From Acidobacteriaceae bacterium (GTDB taxonomy: Bacteria; Acidobacteriota; Terriglobia; Terriglobales; Acidobacteriaceae): a stretch of DNA of 64,000 nt. How positions within the stretch are numbered: the stretch's first letter is position 1; each line of letters opens with the position of its first letter. The position numbers and the translations under genes are program-made. The stretch lies in assembly GCA_030041515.1 (NCBI GenBank), contig JASHNS010000034.1, forward strand, positions 1 through 64,000. Direction: 5' to 3'. Under the pieces are notes generated by a model. It did no database searches and had not been told where the DNA came from. It saw nothing but the letters and a program-made list of their open reading frames with translations. Shown here piece after piece: positions 33,615 through 41,884 of this stretch.

Positions 33615-34853
33615 ATGAGACTTCCCCTTCTTCAGCGATGGCGCGCGCGGTATCAGCGCCTTCACCACGAGACCGGAGGCCGCCGCTGGTTTCCACATGT
33701 ACCGCTCGCTCTGATGCTGATCGGCGGCGGTGCCTGGATCCTGCACGCTACGTTTGGCTGGGACTGGGCGCCCTACTTCCACTCGATGATTCGCGGAGAC
33801 TTTCATCTCCAGCTGCGCCTGCTCCCGTCCGTGCTCATCGGCGGCGGTATGGAACTGATGGGTGTCGCGCTGCTGTGGCGCTCGCGGCTGGCGTGGGTGG
33901 TTGCGCTGCTGCTGGCTGTCGTCGCCGGGGTCAACACCGCCCTCACCGGCCGCACCCACGTCGACGTGCTGCTGGCGTATTTCACCCTGGTCGTGGCGCT
34001 CCTGCTGCTGGCGTGGCGCCATTTCGATCGCACCAGCCTGGCTGCGAGCACGCTGTTCGCCATTACGTCGGTAGTGATGCTGCTGCTGTACGCGACATTC
34101 GGCAGTTTCTATCTCGGCGGCGAATTTCATCCGCCTATCCATGACCTGGTTACCGCACTCTACTACTCGATGGTGACGATGAGCACGGTGGGATACGGCG
34201 ATATTGTCCCGACCACTCCTGAGGCCCGTCTCTTCACGGTCTCAGTAATCGTGCTTGGCGTCGCCATCTTCGCTACCTCGCTCACCGCCGTCATCGCGCC
34301 GCTGGTCAGCCAGAGCCTGCAGCGCATCATCAACCGGAAAGGACCGGCCATGAAACGCGAAAACCATTTTGTCGTGATCGGCAACACGCCCCTGGCGGTG
34401 AATACCTGGCGCGAGCTCGCACGGCGCGGCCGGCCCGTGACGCGCGTCCTGCGCGAAGCTCCCGAAGAGACGCAAACCAAAGATGTAGACCTGGTCGTCG
34501 GCGACCCCAGCATGACCGAGACCCTGCGCGAAGCCGGCGCAGACAAGGCCGAGGCCGTTCTGGCCATGATGGCTGATGACTCGGAGAACGCCTTCTGTGT
34601 ACTCGCTGTGCGCGAACTGGGCTCCGCTACGCGCACGGTCGCCGCAGTGAACGACGCGCGGCATCTGAGCCGCGTGAAGCTCGTTCAGCCGGATGTCGTG
34701 ATCGCCCCCCAGGTCCTCGGCGGAGAACTTACGGCCATGCTGCTCTCCGGCGAACAGGTGACGCCCGAGTTCGTCATGCAGCGCGTTTTTCAGCAAACGG
34801 ACTCCCAGACCGGAGCGCAAAACCAGGCACCACACTCCGGCGACACCCCTTAA
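33615..34853 (+). CDS. kch: Kch-type voltage-gated-like potassium channel with RCK (TrkA-N) domain
   Basis: A 412-residue potassium channel. The N-terminal half has about five or six hydrophobic helices; the pore helix and filter read SMVTMSTVGYGDIVPTTPEARLF, with selectivity filter TVGYGD. The C-terminal half is a TrkA-N/RCK domain (ENHFVVIGNTPLAVNTWREL). The whole layout, including the segment after the filter, follows E. coli Kch closely. ATG 33615 gives the natural N-terminus; the frame extends to 33528 but that part is Arg-rich. An internal ATG at 34350 with its own ribosome binding site may yield the free RCK domain (separate entry). Confidence 0.9.
   Translation: MRLPLLQRWRARYQRLHHETGGRRWFPHVPLALMLIGGGAWILHATFGWDWAPYFHSMIRGDFHLQLRLLPSVLIGGGMELMGVALLWRSRLAWVVALLLAVVAGVNTALTGRTHVDVLLAYFTLVVALLLLAWRHFDRTSLAASTLFAITSVVMLLLYATFGSFYLGGEFHPPIHDLVTALYYSMVTMSTVGYGDIVPTTPEARLFTVSVIVLGVAIFATSLTAVIAPLVSQSLQRIINRKGPAMKRENHFVVIGNTPLAVNTWRELARRGRPVTRVLREAPEETQTKDVDLVVGDPSMTETLREAGADKAEAVLAMMADDSENAFCVLAVRELGSATRTVAAVNDARHLSRVKLVQPDVVIAPQVLGGELTAMLLSGEQVTPEFVMQRVFQQTDSQTGAQNQAPHSGDTP
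34336..34352 (+). promoter_or_regulatory. Internal translation start within kch for a free RCK domain
   Basis: GGAAAGGA (34336-34343) lies 6 nt before an in-frame ATG at 34350, exactly at the junction between the membrane pore and the RCK domain (MKRENHFVVIGN). Starting here gives a soluble 167-residue RCK protein. E. coli Kch is known to have an internal Met start at the equivalent place that produces a separate cytosolic domain. Confidence 0.55.
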
Positions 34854-34869
34854 GGCAACTCAGCCTGCA

Positions 34870-34875
34870 TATACT
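34870..34875 (+). promoter_or_regulatory. -10 element placed for leaderless transcription of the esterase gene
   Basis: TATACT ends 6 nt before the esterase ATG 34882, and there is no Shine-Dalgarno in between. Transcription would begin at or next to the A of the ATG. The same arrangement occurs before rsh and hemL. Confidence 0.4.
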
Positions 34876-34881
34876 GGTCCG

Positions 34882-35859
34882 ATGAAGTGGTGCTTTCTCC
34901 TTACCTTCCTGATGATGGCTTCCCTTCCCATGCATGCGCAGGTTCCACCGGGAATCCCGCAGCCCGTCTACCTGTGGCCGAATGGCGTGCCCGGTGCGCT
35001 GGGACACAGCGAGGCCGATCTCCCCCGGCTCTATCCATTTCTGCCAAAGACGCGCTCCACGAGCACCGCTGTCCTCGTGATTCCAGGTGGCGGATATCAG
35101 TTCGTCGCCATTGGCCATGAAGGCTTCCAGATCGCCCACTGGCTGAATGCGCAGGGCATCGCCGCATTTGTGCTTGACTATCGCGTGGCGCCCTATCAAT
35201 ATCCGGCGGAAATCGAGGATGGGGAGCGCGCTCTGCGCCTCGTTCGCGCTCATGCCGCGGAGTATGCGATCGACCCCGATCGCCTGGGCGTCTGGGGATT
35301 TTCCGCCGGTGGGCACCTTGCGTCGACGATCGGCACTCACTGCGACGACGATCCGGTACGGCTCGCAGCTCCTGATGCCGTCGACAAGCTCAGCTGCCAT
35401 CCGGACTTCATGATTCTCGCCTATCCGGTCATCGGCATGACTCCTCCGGTCACGCACATGGGATCCCGCGAGAACCTGCTCGGGGCTCATCCGAACCCGC
35501 AGCTGGAACGCAACTTGTCGAATCAGTATCAGGTGACTGACAAGACCCCCCCAACATTCCTCTTCGCCACCAGCTTCGACCCCACCGTTCCCATCCAGAA
35601 CAGTCTCGATTTCTACCGCGCGCTCCTCGATCATCACGTTCCGTCGGAGGCGCACTTTTACGATTACTCCAACCACGGCTGCGGACTCTGCGGATCGATT
35701 GAGCCGCTCTCCACCTGGCCGATGCTGCTGCGCAACTGGCTCGTCCAGTTAGGCTGGATCCCTCCAAATGCGCCGCCTCCTCCGCCGCCAGCGCCGAATG
35801 TCCCCGTGTGGGTTCCCGGCCTGCAGGGTCCTGGCGCACCGGCCACAGCGCCCCAATAA
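34882..35859 (+). CDS. Secreted alpha/beta-hydrolase, carbohydrate-esterase-like
   Basis: A 325-residue exported alpha/beta-hydrolase. A signal peptide (CFLLTFLMMASLPMHAQ) is followed by VLVIPGGGYQFVAIGHEG (oxyanion region), GVWGFSAGGHLASTIG (nucleophile Ser in GFSAGG) and a C-terminal His in DYSNHGCG. The pattern matches acetyl- or feruloyl-esterase proteins found beside xylanases (BD-FAE or Est2-like group). The last 30 residues are Pro-rich and probably unstructured. Together with the GH8, pectinesterase and GH92 enzymes it supports degradation of esterified plant polymers. rluD starts 10 nt downstream. Confidence 0.85.
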   Translation: MKWCFLLTFLMMASLPMHAQVPPGIPQPVYLWPNGVPGALGHSEADLPRLYPFLPKTRSTSTAVLVIPGGGYQFVAIGHEGFQIAHWLNAQGIAAFVLDYRVAPYQYPAEIEDGERALRLVRAHAAEYAIDPDRLGVWGFSAGGHLASTIGTHCDDDPVRLAAPDAVDKLSCHPDFMILAYPVIGMTPPVTHMGSRENLLGAHPNPQLERNLSNQYQVTDKTPPTFLFATSFDPTVPIQNSLDFYRALLDHHVPSEAHFYDYSNHGCGLCGSIEPLSTWPMLLRNWLVQLGWIPPNAPPPPPPAPNVPVWVPGLQGPGAPATAPQ

Positions 35860-35869
35860 CGTTGTCACT

Positions 35870-36853
35870 ATGACAGGCACCTATTCAGTTCCGGCGGAAG
35901 CGGCAGGTCAGCGGCTGGATGCCTGGCTCGTGCGCCAGATCGAGGGCATCAGCCGCGTACGTGTGCAGCTTCTGCTCAGCCAGGACAAGGTCCGTCTCGA
36001 TGGCAAATCGGCCAGGCCCTCCCTGCGCCTGCGCGGCGGCGAAACGGTCGAGGTCCTCGGCAATCCCGCGCCGCCCCCACTTAAAGCCTTCCCGGAAGAC
36101 ATTCCGCTGCAGGTAGTCTATGAAGACGATGATCTTTCAGTCATCGACAAGCCAGCCGGCATGATGGTTCACGCGGGTGCGGGGGCGGCCGATCAAGGCA
36201 CTCTCGTGAATGCGCTGCTGCACCGGTATGAAGCGCTTTCCGGTGCCGGGGGCGAGTTGCGGCCTGGTATCGTGCATCGCCTCGATAAGCAAACCAGCGG
36301 CCTCATCATCGTCGCCCGCAACGACCCCGCGCACGCGCGCCTGGCTGCAATGTTCTCGGGCCGCCAGATTCGCAAGACTTACCTTGCGCTCGTCCACGGC
36401 GAGATGAAACACCCCGCAGGCACCATCAACGCGCCCATCGCCCGCGATCTGCAGCGGCGTACGCGCATGACGACCCGGCGTGAATCGGGCGCGCGCCACG
36501 CGGTTTCGCACTATACCGTGCAGCGCCGCATTCGCTCGCGATTTGGAGCATTTACGCTGGTTTCAGTGCGGATTGAAACCGGCCGAACACACCAGATCCG
36601 CGTACACCTTGCCTCGCTCGGCCACCCGGTCGTCGGGGACACACTGTACGGCGCGCCGGCGCGCATCACGGAGCCAGTTACAGGTGGCAAATCGGCGCCT
36701 CAACCAGAAACCCTCGCGCTCGATCGCAATTTCCTGCACGCGGCAGAGCTGGAATTCGCTCATCCCACCACCGGCAAGCCGTTGCACTTCCAGGTGCCGC
36801 TGCCGGGGGAGCTCGACCAGTTCCTGCGCGGCCTGGAGCAGCCAGCAGCCTGA
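35870..36853 (+). CDS. rluD: RluD-type ribosomal pseudouridine synthase
   Basis: A 327-residue enzyme converting uridines to pseudouridine in 23S rRNA. The N-terminal S4 RNA-binding domain (RLDAWLVRQIEGISRVRVQLLLSQDKVRLDG) is followed by the catalytic domain with IVHRLDKQTSGLIIVARND, in which the Asp of RLDKxTSG is catalytic, and RIETGRTHQIRVHLASLGHPVVGD. ATG 35870 begins the S4 domain; the frame extends upstream into the esterase gene but without homology. RluA, RluC and RluD are hard to separate by eye; the S4 domain excludes RluA. Confidence 0.9.
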   Translation: MTGTYSVPAEAAGQRLDAWLVRQIEGISRVRVQLLLSQDKVRLDGKSARPSLRLRGGETVEVLGNPAPPPLKAFPEDIPLQVVYEDDDLSVIDKPAGMMVHAGAGAADQGTLVNALLHRYEALSGAGGELRPGIVHRLDKQTSGLIIVARNDPAHARLAAMFSGRQIRKTYLALVHGEMKHPAGTINAPIARDLQRRTRMTTRRESGARHAVSHYTVQRRIRSRFGAFTLVSVRIETGRTHQIRVHLASLGHPVVGDTLYGAPARITEPVTGGKSAPQPETLALDRNFLHAAELEFAHPTTGKPLHFQVPLPGELDQFLRGLEQPAA

Positions 36854-36878
36854 TGCCAGCGGCGCCCCTGCTTCGCGC

Positions 36879-37586
36879 CTACAGCCCGAAATAAATGCCG
36901 ATGGTAGGTTCGGCAGTCTGGACAAAGGCCCCCGTCGCGGGAAAAAGCGACGCTGCCACGTCTGGATCCTTATACATCTCGCCACGGTACTGCAGGCGGA
37001 TACCAGCGCGGTGCAAAATCTGCCAATCAACACCAGCGCCGTAGACATAGGCCGCCGTGACAACACTGGACAGGCTGAAATAGTTCTCGACCGGAGCGCT
37101 TCCCGCGCTCGATGGAATCGCCACCGTCACCTGGCCGTTATCGGGCGTGGCGAGCAGGGCGCCGATACCCAGTACGGCGAAGGGCCGCAGGTTCCCAACT
37201 TTCATCGAAGGCACCCAGTCCACGGAAAACGTCTGGTCAAAGGTTTGTACCGTCGTCGCCGCTGGCGTGAAACTGCAGGCCGGTGTGCACGGAAACCCCG
37301 GCGGCGTAAGCGGGGCTGTGGTCGACCACGTATCGTTGTGCGGACCTACGATCGAGTACGCGGCTTCAAAGCCCATCAGCGGACTGCTGACGTGCCGCAG
37401 TTCCACTGTGCCGCCATACCAGTTCGGCGTCGTATGCGTCACAAAGTTGCCGGTGGCGCTTTGCGTCAAAGCAAAAAAGCCGCTTAGCCCAAGGTCAGTT
37501 TCGCCATGGCCCTTTGGGTTGGCGGCAAGAGCGGGCAAAGCGAGCATGGCGAGCGTTGCACAGGCAAGCAGGGGACGAATTCGCAT
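36879..37586 (-). CDS. Probable outer-membrane beta-barrel protein
   Basis: A 235-residue exported protein. A signal peptide (RIRPLLACATLAMLALPALAA) precedes alternating polar/non-polar strands and a C-terminal aromatic strand (EPTIGIYFGL) like those recognised by the BAM machinery. A loop contains two Cys close together (CTPACSF). The start ATG 37586 has GGAGG 5 nt upstream. It resembles small OmpW/OmpA-like barrels in size, but no specific family can be named. Converges on rluD 25 nt away; divergent from ohr. Confidence 0.72.
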   Translation of the reverse strand: MRIRPLLACATLAMLALPALAANPKGHGETDLGLSGFFALTQSATGNFVTHTTPNWYGGTVELRHVSSPLMGFEAAYSIVGPHNDTWSTTAPLTPPGFPCTPACSFTPAATTVQTFDQTFSVDWVPSMKVGNLRPFAVLGIGALLATPDNGQVTVAIPSSAGSAPVENYFSLSSVVTAAYVYGAGVDWQILHRAGIRLQYRGEMYKDPDVAASLFPATGAFVQTAEPTIGIYFGL

Positions 37587-37730
37587 GAAGCCTCCACAAA
37601 GACTTTATAGGATTGTTCGTTGATTTTGAATTCAGCAATTGGACGTGCCGTATCGGGGTTGGTAACTTCAGAGTGCGGCGCAATTCCGGTGGGGAGCTGC
37701 CCGAAAATCGACAACAGGGGATCAAGCTCA

Positions 37731-38162
37731 ATGAAGGTTCTCTATACGGCTGATGTGACGGCGGAGGGCGCGCGCCACGGGCATGTGCGCTCGTCCGACG
37801 GCCTGCTGGACCACGATTTGGCTCTGCCGCCGGGTATGGGCGGCAAGGGTGACAAAACCAATCCCGAGCAGCTCTTCGGCGCCGGTTATGCGGCCTGCTT
37901 CGGCGGCGCGGTGGAATTCATGGCGCAGCAGGCGAAGAAGCCCACCGGCACGGTCAGCGTGCGCGCGCGCGTTGGCGTCGGCCCGTTTGACGAGGGCAAC
38001 GGTGAGGGATTCACCTTGCGGGTGGAACTGGACGTGACCATCCCCGAGCAGGATCAGAAGGGTGCGGAAGAACTGGCCGCAGCGGCGCATCGCGTGTGCC
38101 CGTATTCGAATGCGACCCGAGGCAACATTGAAGTGGTTGTGCGGGCGAAGGGCGGGAAATAA
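37731..38162 (+). CDS. ohr: Organic hydroperoxide reductase Ohr
   Basis: A 143-residue thiol peroxidase that reduces organic hydroperoxides, including lipid hydroperoxides. Redox Cys are at 56 (YAACFGGAVEF) and 123 (HRVCPYSNATRGN); the conserved Arg near residue 20 is present. The start ATG 37731 follows AGGGGAT; the frame extends to 37620, but that stretch is unlike the family. No ohrR repressor is adjacent. Only 1 nt separates its stop from that of the convergent rsh gene. Confidence 0.95.
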   Translation: MKVLYTADVTAEGARHGHVRSSDGLLDHDLALPPGMGGKGDKTNPEQLFGAGYAACFGGAVEFMAQQAKKPTGTVSVRARVGVGPFDEGNGEGFTLRVELDVTIPEQDQKGAEELAAAAHRVCPYSNATRGNIEVVVRAKGGK

Positions 38163-38163
38163 C

Positions 38164-40440
38164 CTACAGCTTCTGCGAGCGCTGCACATCACGCACGCCT
38201 GGCAAGCGCCTCAGGCCCTGGACGAGACGGTTCAGATGGCGCAGATCCTCGGCTTCCAGAACGAATTCGATCAGAGCGTCCCCGGCGTCGCCCGGATGCG
38301 TTTCCACCGTGCGGATATTCGCTTCCTCGTCGCTGATGACCGCCGTGATTTCCTTCAGCATGCCCGCGCGATCGTCGCAGTGGATGGTCAGCTTGACCGG
38401 ATACGTTTGTGTGGGGCCGGATTTCACCTCGGGCGCGCGCGCCCACTCCACGGCGATGCGGCGATCGGACTCGTAGAGCAGATTCTGCACGTTGGGACAA
38501 TTGCGCGCATGCACGGCCACACCCTTGCCGCGTGTGACATAGCCAATGATCTCTTCGCCGCGGATCGGGTTACAGCAACGCGCGCGATAGACCAGCAGTT
38601 CGTTCTGGCCCTCCACGATCAGCGAATCCGAGCCGCTCGTCGCCGAGACGCGCGTGACCGCCGCCGCGCCGGGCGCCGTCGCCGCTTCGGGCTCCGGCTG
38701 CTGGTGCACCAGCCCCGGCGCCAGCCTGTTCAGCACCTGACGCGCGGAGTACTTCCCAAAGCCGATGGCCGCCATCAGGTCGTTCGGCGTGGCCACGCTG
38801 TACTCATTTGCGAGCCGCGCAAAGTCTGACTCTTCGAACTGCGAGAGCGGGATTTTGTACTTCCGCGCTTCGCGCTCCAGCAGTTTGCGGCCGATCTCGA
38901 TGGCGCGCTCGCGCTGATGCTCGTTCAGCCAGTGGCGAATCTTGTTGCGCGCGCGGCTGCTCTTCACAAACGTCAGCCAGTCGCGGCTGGGCGTGTGCCC
39001 GTTCTGCGTGATCACTTCCACGATGTCGCCGTTGCGCAACCTGGTCCGCAGCGGCACCATGCGCCCGTTCACCCTCGCACCGACGCAGGTATTGCCGACT
39101 TCCGTGTGAATCGCGTAAGCAAAGTCGATCGGCGAGCCGTCGCGCGGCACCACGACCACTTTTCCTTTCGGCGTGAAGGTATAAACCTCCTCCGGGAACA
39201 GATCGATCTTGAGCGTCGAAAGGAACTCGTTCGGATCGCTCATGTCGCGCTGCCACTCGACCAGTTGCCGCACCCACGCGAGGCGCTGCTCGTCGCGCGC
39301 GCTAATCGGCGAGCCGCCGTCCTTGTACTTCCAGTGCGCGGCGATGCCCTCTTCGGCGATGCGGTGCATCTCCTCGGTACGGATCTGCACCTCGAACTGA
39401 TGCCCGCCCTCGCCCATTACCGTCGTGTGCAGCGACTGATAGAGGTTCGGCCGCGGCATCGCGATGAAATCCTTAATGCGCCCCGGCACCGGCCGCCAAA
39501 TCGAGTGGATCAACCCAAAAACTGCGTAGCAGTCCTGCACGCTGGTCGTAATCACCCGCAGCGCCAGCAGATCGTAGACCTGATCAATCGATGTCTGCGA
39601 CTTCACCAGCTTCTGGTGAATGCTGAAGAGCCGCTTGATGCGCCACTCCACCCGTGCCTTGATGTGGTTCTCACGCAGCTTCTCGACGAGCAGCGCCTCC
39701 ACGCCGGCCAGAAACTGCTCACCTTCCGAGCGGCGCGCCTCGACGGCCTCGTTCAGCTGTTCCCAGGTGATGGAGTCCACATAGCGGAACGCCAGGTCTT
39801 CCAGCTCGCCGCGCAGCTTGCCCATGCCCAGCCGATGCGCAAGCGGGGCGTAGATGTCCAGTGTCTCGCGCGCGATGGAGCGCTGCCGCTCCGGCGACAA
39901 ATGCTCGAGCGTGCGCATGTTGTGCAAACGATCAGCCAGCTTGATGAGCACGACGCGCACGTCGCTGACCATGGCCAGCAGCATCTTGCGAACATTCTCG
40001 GCCTGACGATCTTCGCGATTGGCGAACTGGATCTTGTCGATTTTGGTGACGCCTTCGACGATGTGCGCCACCTGCTCGCCGAACCGGGCGACGATGTCCT
40101 CGGTGGTGACGGGCGTATCTTCCACCGCGTCGTGCAGCAGCCCTGCCGCGATGGCCGTCGAGTCCAGTTTCATCTCCGCCAGCACTATCGCGACTTCCAG
40201 CGGATGCAGCACGTAGGGCTCGCCCGAGGCGCGCCGTTGCCCCTTGTGGTGCTCCAGACAGAACTGCCAGGCGCGGCGGATGATCTCCAGATCGTCGGTG
40301 GGGCGGTTGCCGCGGATCGTGTCCAGGAGCCGCCCAAACTTCTCCGGAAACGGGTCAACCACCCCATCAGCGGAAGCTGATGGGGACCCCGGCCCGGAGA
40401 CCCGCTCAACCTGGAGCGGTTGAGGCTGAACACTCGCCAT
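38164..40440 (-). CDS. rsh: Bifunctional (p)ppGpp synthetase/hydrolase Rsh (RelA/SpoT homologue)
   Basis: A 758-residue stringent-response enzyme. The HD hydrolase domain is intact (YVLHPLEVA and LLHDAVEDT carry the metal ligands). The synthetase domain has RIKD, the RxKD motif of bifunctional enzymes as opposed to the ExDD of RelA, then PRPNLYQSLHTTVMG. TGS (VYTFTPKGKVVVVPRDGSP), a zinc-finger-like CCNP region and a C-terminal ACT domain follow. ATG 40440 has a perfect TATAAT 5 nt upstream and no Shine-Dalgarno, suggesting a leaderless message. Divergent from rlmI; convergent with ohr. Confidence 0.96.
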   Translation of the reverse strand: MASVQPQPLQVERVSGPGSPSASADGVVDPFPEKFGRLLDTIRGNRPTDDLEIIRRAWQFCLEHHKGQRRASGEPYVLHPLEVAIVLAEMKLDSTAIAAGLLHDAVEDTPVTTEDIVARFGEQVAHIVEGVTKIDKIQFANREDRQAENVRKMLLAMVSDVRVVLIKLADRLHNMRTLEHLSPERQRSIARETLDIYAPLAHRLGMGKLRGELEDLAFRYVDSITWEQLNEAVEARRSEGEQFLAGVEALLVEKLRENHIKARVEWRIKRLFSIHQKLVKSQTSIDQVYDLLALRVITTSVQDCYAVFGLIHSIWRPVPGRIKDFIAMPRPNLYQSLHTTVMGEGGHQFEVQIRTEEMHRIAEEGIAAHWKYKDGGSPISARDEQRLAWVRQLVEWQRDMSDPNEFLSTLKIDLFPEEVYTFTPKGKVVVVPRDGSPIDFAYAIHTEVGNTCVGARVNGRMVPLRTRLRNGDIVEVITQNGHTPSRDWLTFVKSSRARNKIRHWLNEHQRERAIEIGRKLLEREARKYKIPLSQFEESDFARLANEYSVATPNDLMAAIGFGKYSARQVLNRLAPGLVHQQPEPEAATAPGAAAVTRVSATSGSDSLIVEGQNELLVYRARCCNPIRGEEIIGYVTRGKGVAVHARNCPNVQNLLYESDRRIAVEWARAPEVKSGPTQTYPVKLTIHCDDRAGMLKEITAVISDEEANIRTVETHPGDAGDALIEFVLEAEDLRHLNRLVQGLRRLPGVRDVQRSQKL

Positions 40441-40445
40441 AATTC

Positions 40446-40451
40446 ATTATA
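40446..40451 (-). promoter_or_regulatory. Consensus -10 of a probable leaderless rsh promoter
   Basis: TATAAT on the minus strand, an exact -10 consensus, lies 5 nt before the rsh ATG. No ribosome binding site fits in between. A -35 is not obvious (TTGCCG stands 20 nt upstream, longer than usual). Confidence 0.5.
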
Positions 40452-40543
40452 TGCGGGCTTTGCAGCAGGATCGGCAACGGTATCGCGGGACGATTGCGCC
40501 CGTCACGCCGCCCCGAGCCGCTGTGCGAAGATTCTGAAAGACC

Positions 40544-41884
40544 ATGCCGAAGCCGAGATCTCATCGAGGCCGCACAAAATCCACCAACGGACCGGGCCCG
40601 CACAGGGGGGCAGCGAGCCGCGAAGGCGCCAACATACATGAGCCCCCCGACGTCCACGTCGAGCTCCCTCCCAACGCCGTCCAGATCTCTCGCCGCGCCG
40701 CGGACCGCCTGCGCGCCGGCCACGTCTGGGTCTACCGCTCCGACGTGGAAGCGTGGCCCAACAACCTGGGGGCCATCCCCGCCGGCTTGATCCCGGTCGC
40801 CGACCAGCGCGGCGCGCTGCTCGGCACCGCGCTCTACAGCCCGGCTTCCGAAATCGCGCTGCGCCTCGTCACGCGTGACCTGCTCGCTGCGGAGTCCGCC
40901 TGGCTCGACCTGCTGCGCGAGCGGCTCCGCGACGCCATCTGCCGCCGCCAGTCCCTGCTCGACGCAAATACCGACGCCTGCCGGCTCGTCTTCAGCGAAG
41001 CCGACGAGCTGCCCGGCCTCACCGCCGACCGTTACGCCGGCCTGGTCATCGTCCAGCTCCGGCATAAAGCGCTGGACACCGACTCGACCCGCACCGCAGT
41101 CGCCGAAACGCTCCGCGACGCCCTCGACCCTGACACTATCCTTGAGCGCGAGGATCCCCGTATTCGCGAGCTGGAACAGCTCAGCTCACCCGCCTCGGCC
41201 ACGCTCTTCGCGCGCTATCCCGACCGTCCCATCACTCAAACCGTCTTCCGTCTCAACGGCCTCAACTTTCACTTCGACGCCGCCAGCGGCCAGAAAACCG
41301 GCGCGTTCCTCGACCAGCGCGAGAACTACGTCGCCGCCGCGCGCCATGCTCGCGGCGAAGCCCTCGACGTCTGCACCTATCAGGGCGGATTCGCGCTGCA
41401 CCTCGCCCGCTCCTGCCCGCGCGTCACCGGCGTCGACGTCTCGCATGCTGCACTGGAGGTTGCCGAGCGCAATCTCGAAGAGAATCGCGCCGCTCTCGCC
41501 AGCACCGAAGTCGACTGGGTCGAGGCCGACGCCTTCGATCTGCTCCGCGACTGGAGCGATGCCGGCACGCAGTACGGCACCATCGTGCTCGACCCTCCCG
41601 CCTTCGCCAAAAGCCGCCGCGCCCTCGAGGGAGCGCTGCGCGGTTATCGCGAGCTGAATCTTCGCGCGATGAAGATGCTGCGCCCGGGCGGCCGTCTCAT
41701 TACCTGCTCCTGCTCGCATCACGTCTCGCTCAATGATTTTCTCGAAACCCTGCGCGGTGCCGCCGGCGACGCGCGCCGCCGCGTACGCCTGCTCGAAATC
41801 CGCGGCGCCGCCGCCGACCACCCTGTGGTCCTCAACATCCCCGAGACGGAATATCTGAAGTGCGTAGTGCTGGAGGCGGTTTAG
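40544..41884 (+). CDS. rlmI: Class I SAM-dependent 23S rRNA methyltransferase (RlmI family)
   Basis: A 446-residue enzyme that methylates a cytosine C5 in 23S rRNA. A disordered basic lead of about 40 residues precedes a PUA domain (ADRLRAGHVWVYRSDVE) and the Rossmann methyltransferase domain: FLDQRENY, ALDVCTYQGGFALHLAR (SAM motif I), VLDPPAFAKSRRALEG (catalytic NPP-like region) and ITCSCSHHVS. These are typical of RlmI/YccW. The first 40 residues are unusual and the start could lie further in. Its stop overlaps that of convergent iscS within TTAG. Confidence 0.88.
   Translation: MPKPRSHRGRTKSTNGPGPHRGAASREGANIHEPPDVHVELPPNAVQISRRAADRLRAGHVWVYRSDVEAWPNNLGAIPAGLIPVADQRGALLGTALYSPASEIALRLVTRDLLAAESAWLDLLRERLRDAICRRQSLLDANTDACRLVFSEADELPGLTADRYAGLVIVQLRHKALDTDSTRTAVAETLRDALDPDTILEREDPRIRELEQLSSPASATLFARYPDRPITQTVFRLNGLNFHFDAASGQKTGAFLDQRENYVAAARHARGEALDVCTYQGGFALHLARSCPRVTGVDVSHAALEVAERNLEENRAALASTEVDWVEADAFDLLRDWSDAGTQYGTIVLDPPAFAKSRRALEGALRGYRELNLRAMKMLRPGGRLITCSCSHHVSLNDFLETLRGAAGDARRRVRLLEIRGAAADHPVVLNIPETEYLKCVVLEAV

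Noticed and set aside
38917-40380. Plus-strand ORF of 487 codons opposite rsh
   Set aside because: Shadow of rsh with biased composition; no domain or ribosome binding site.
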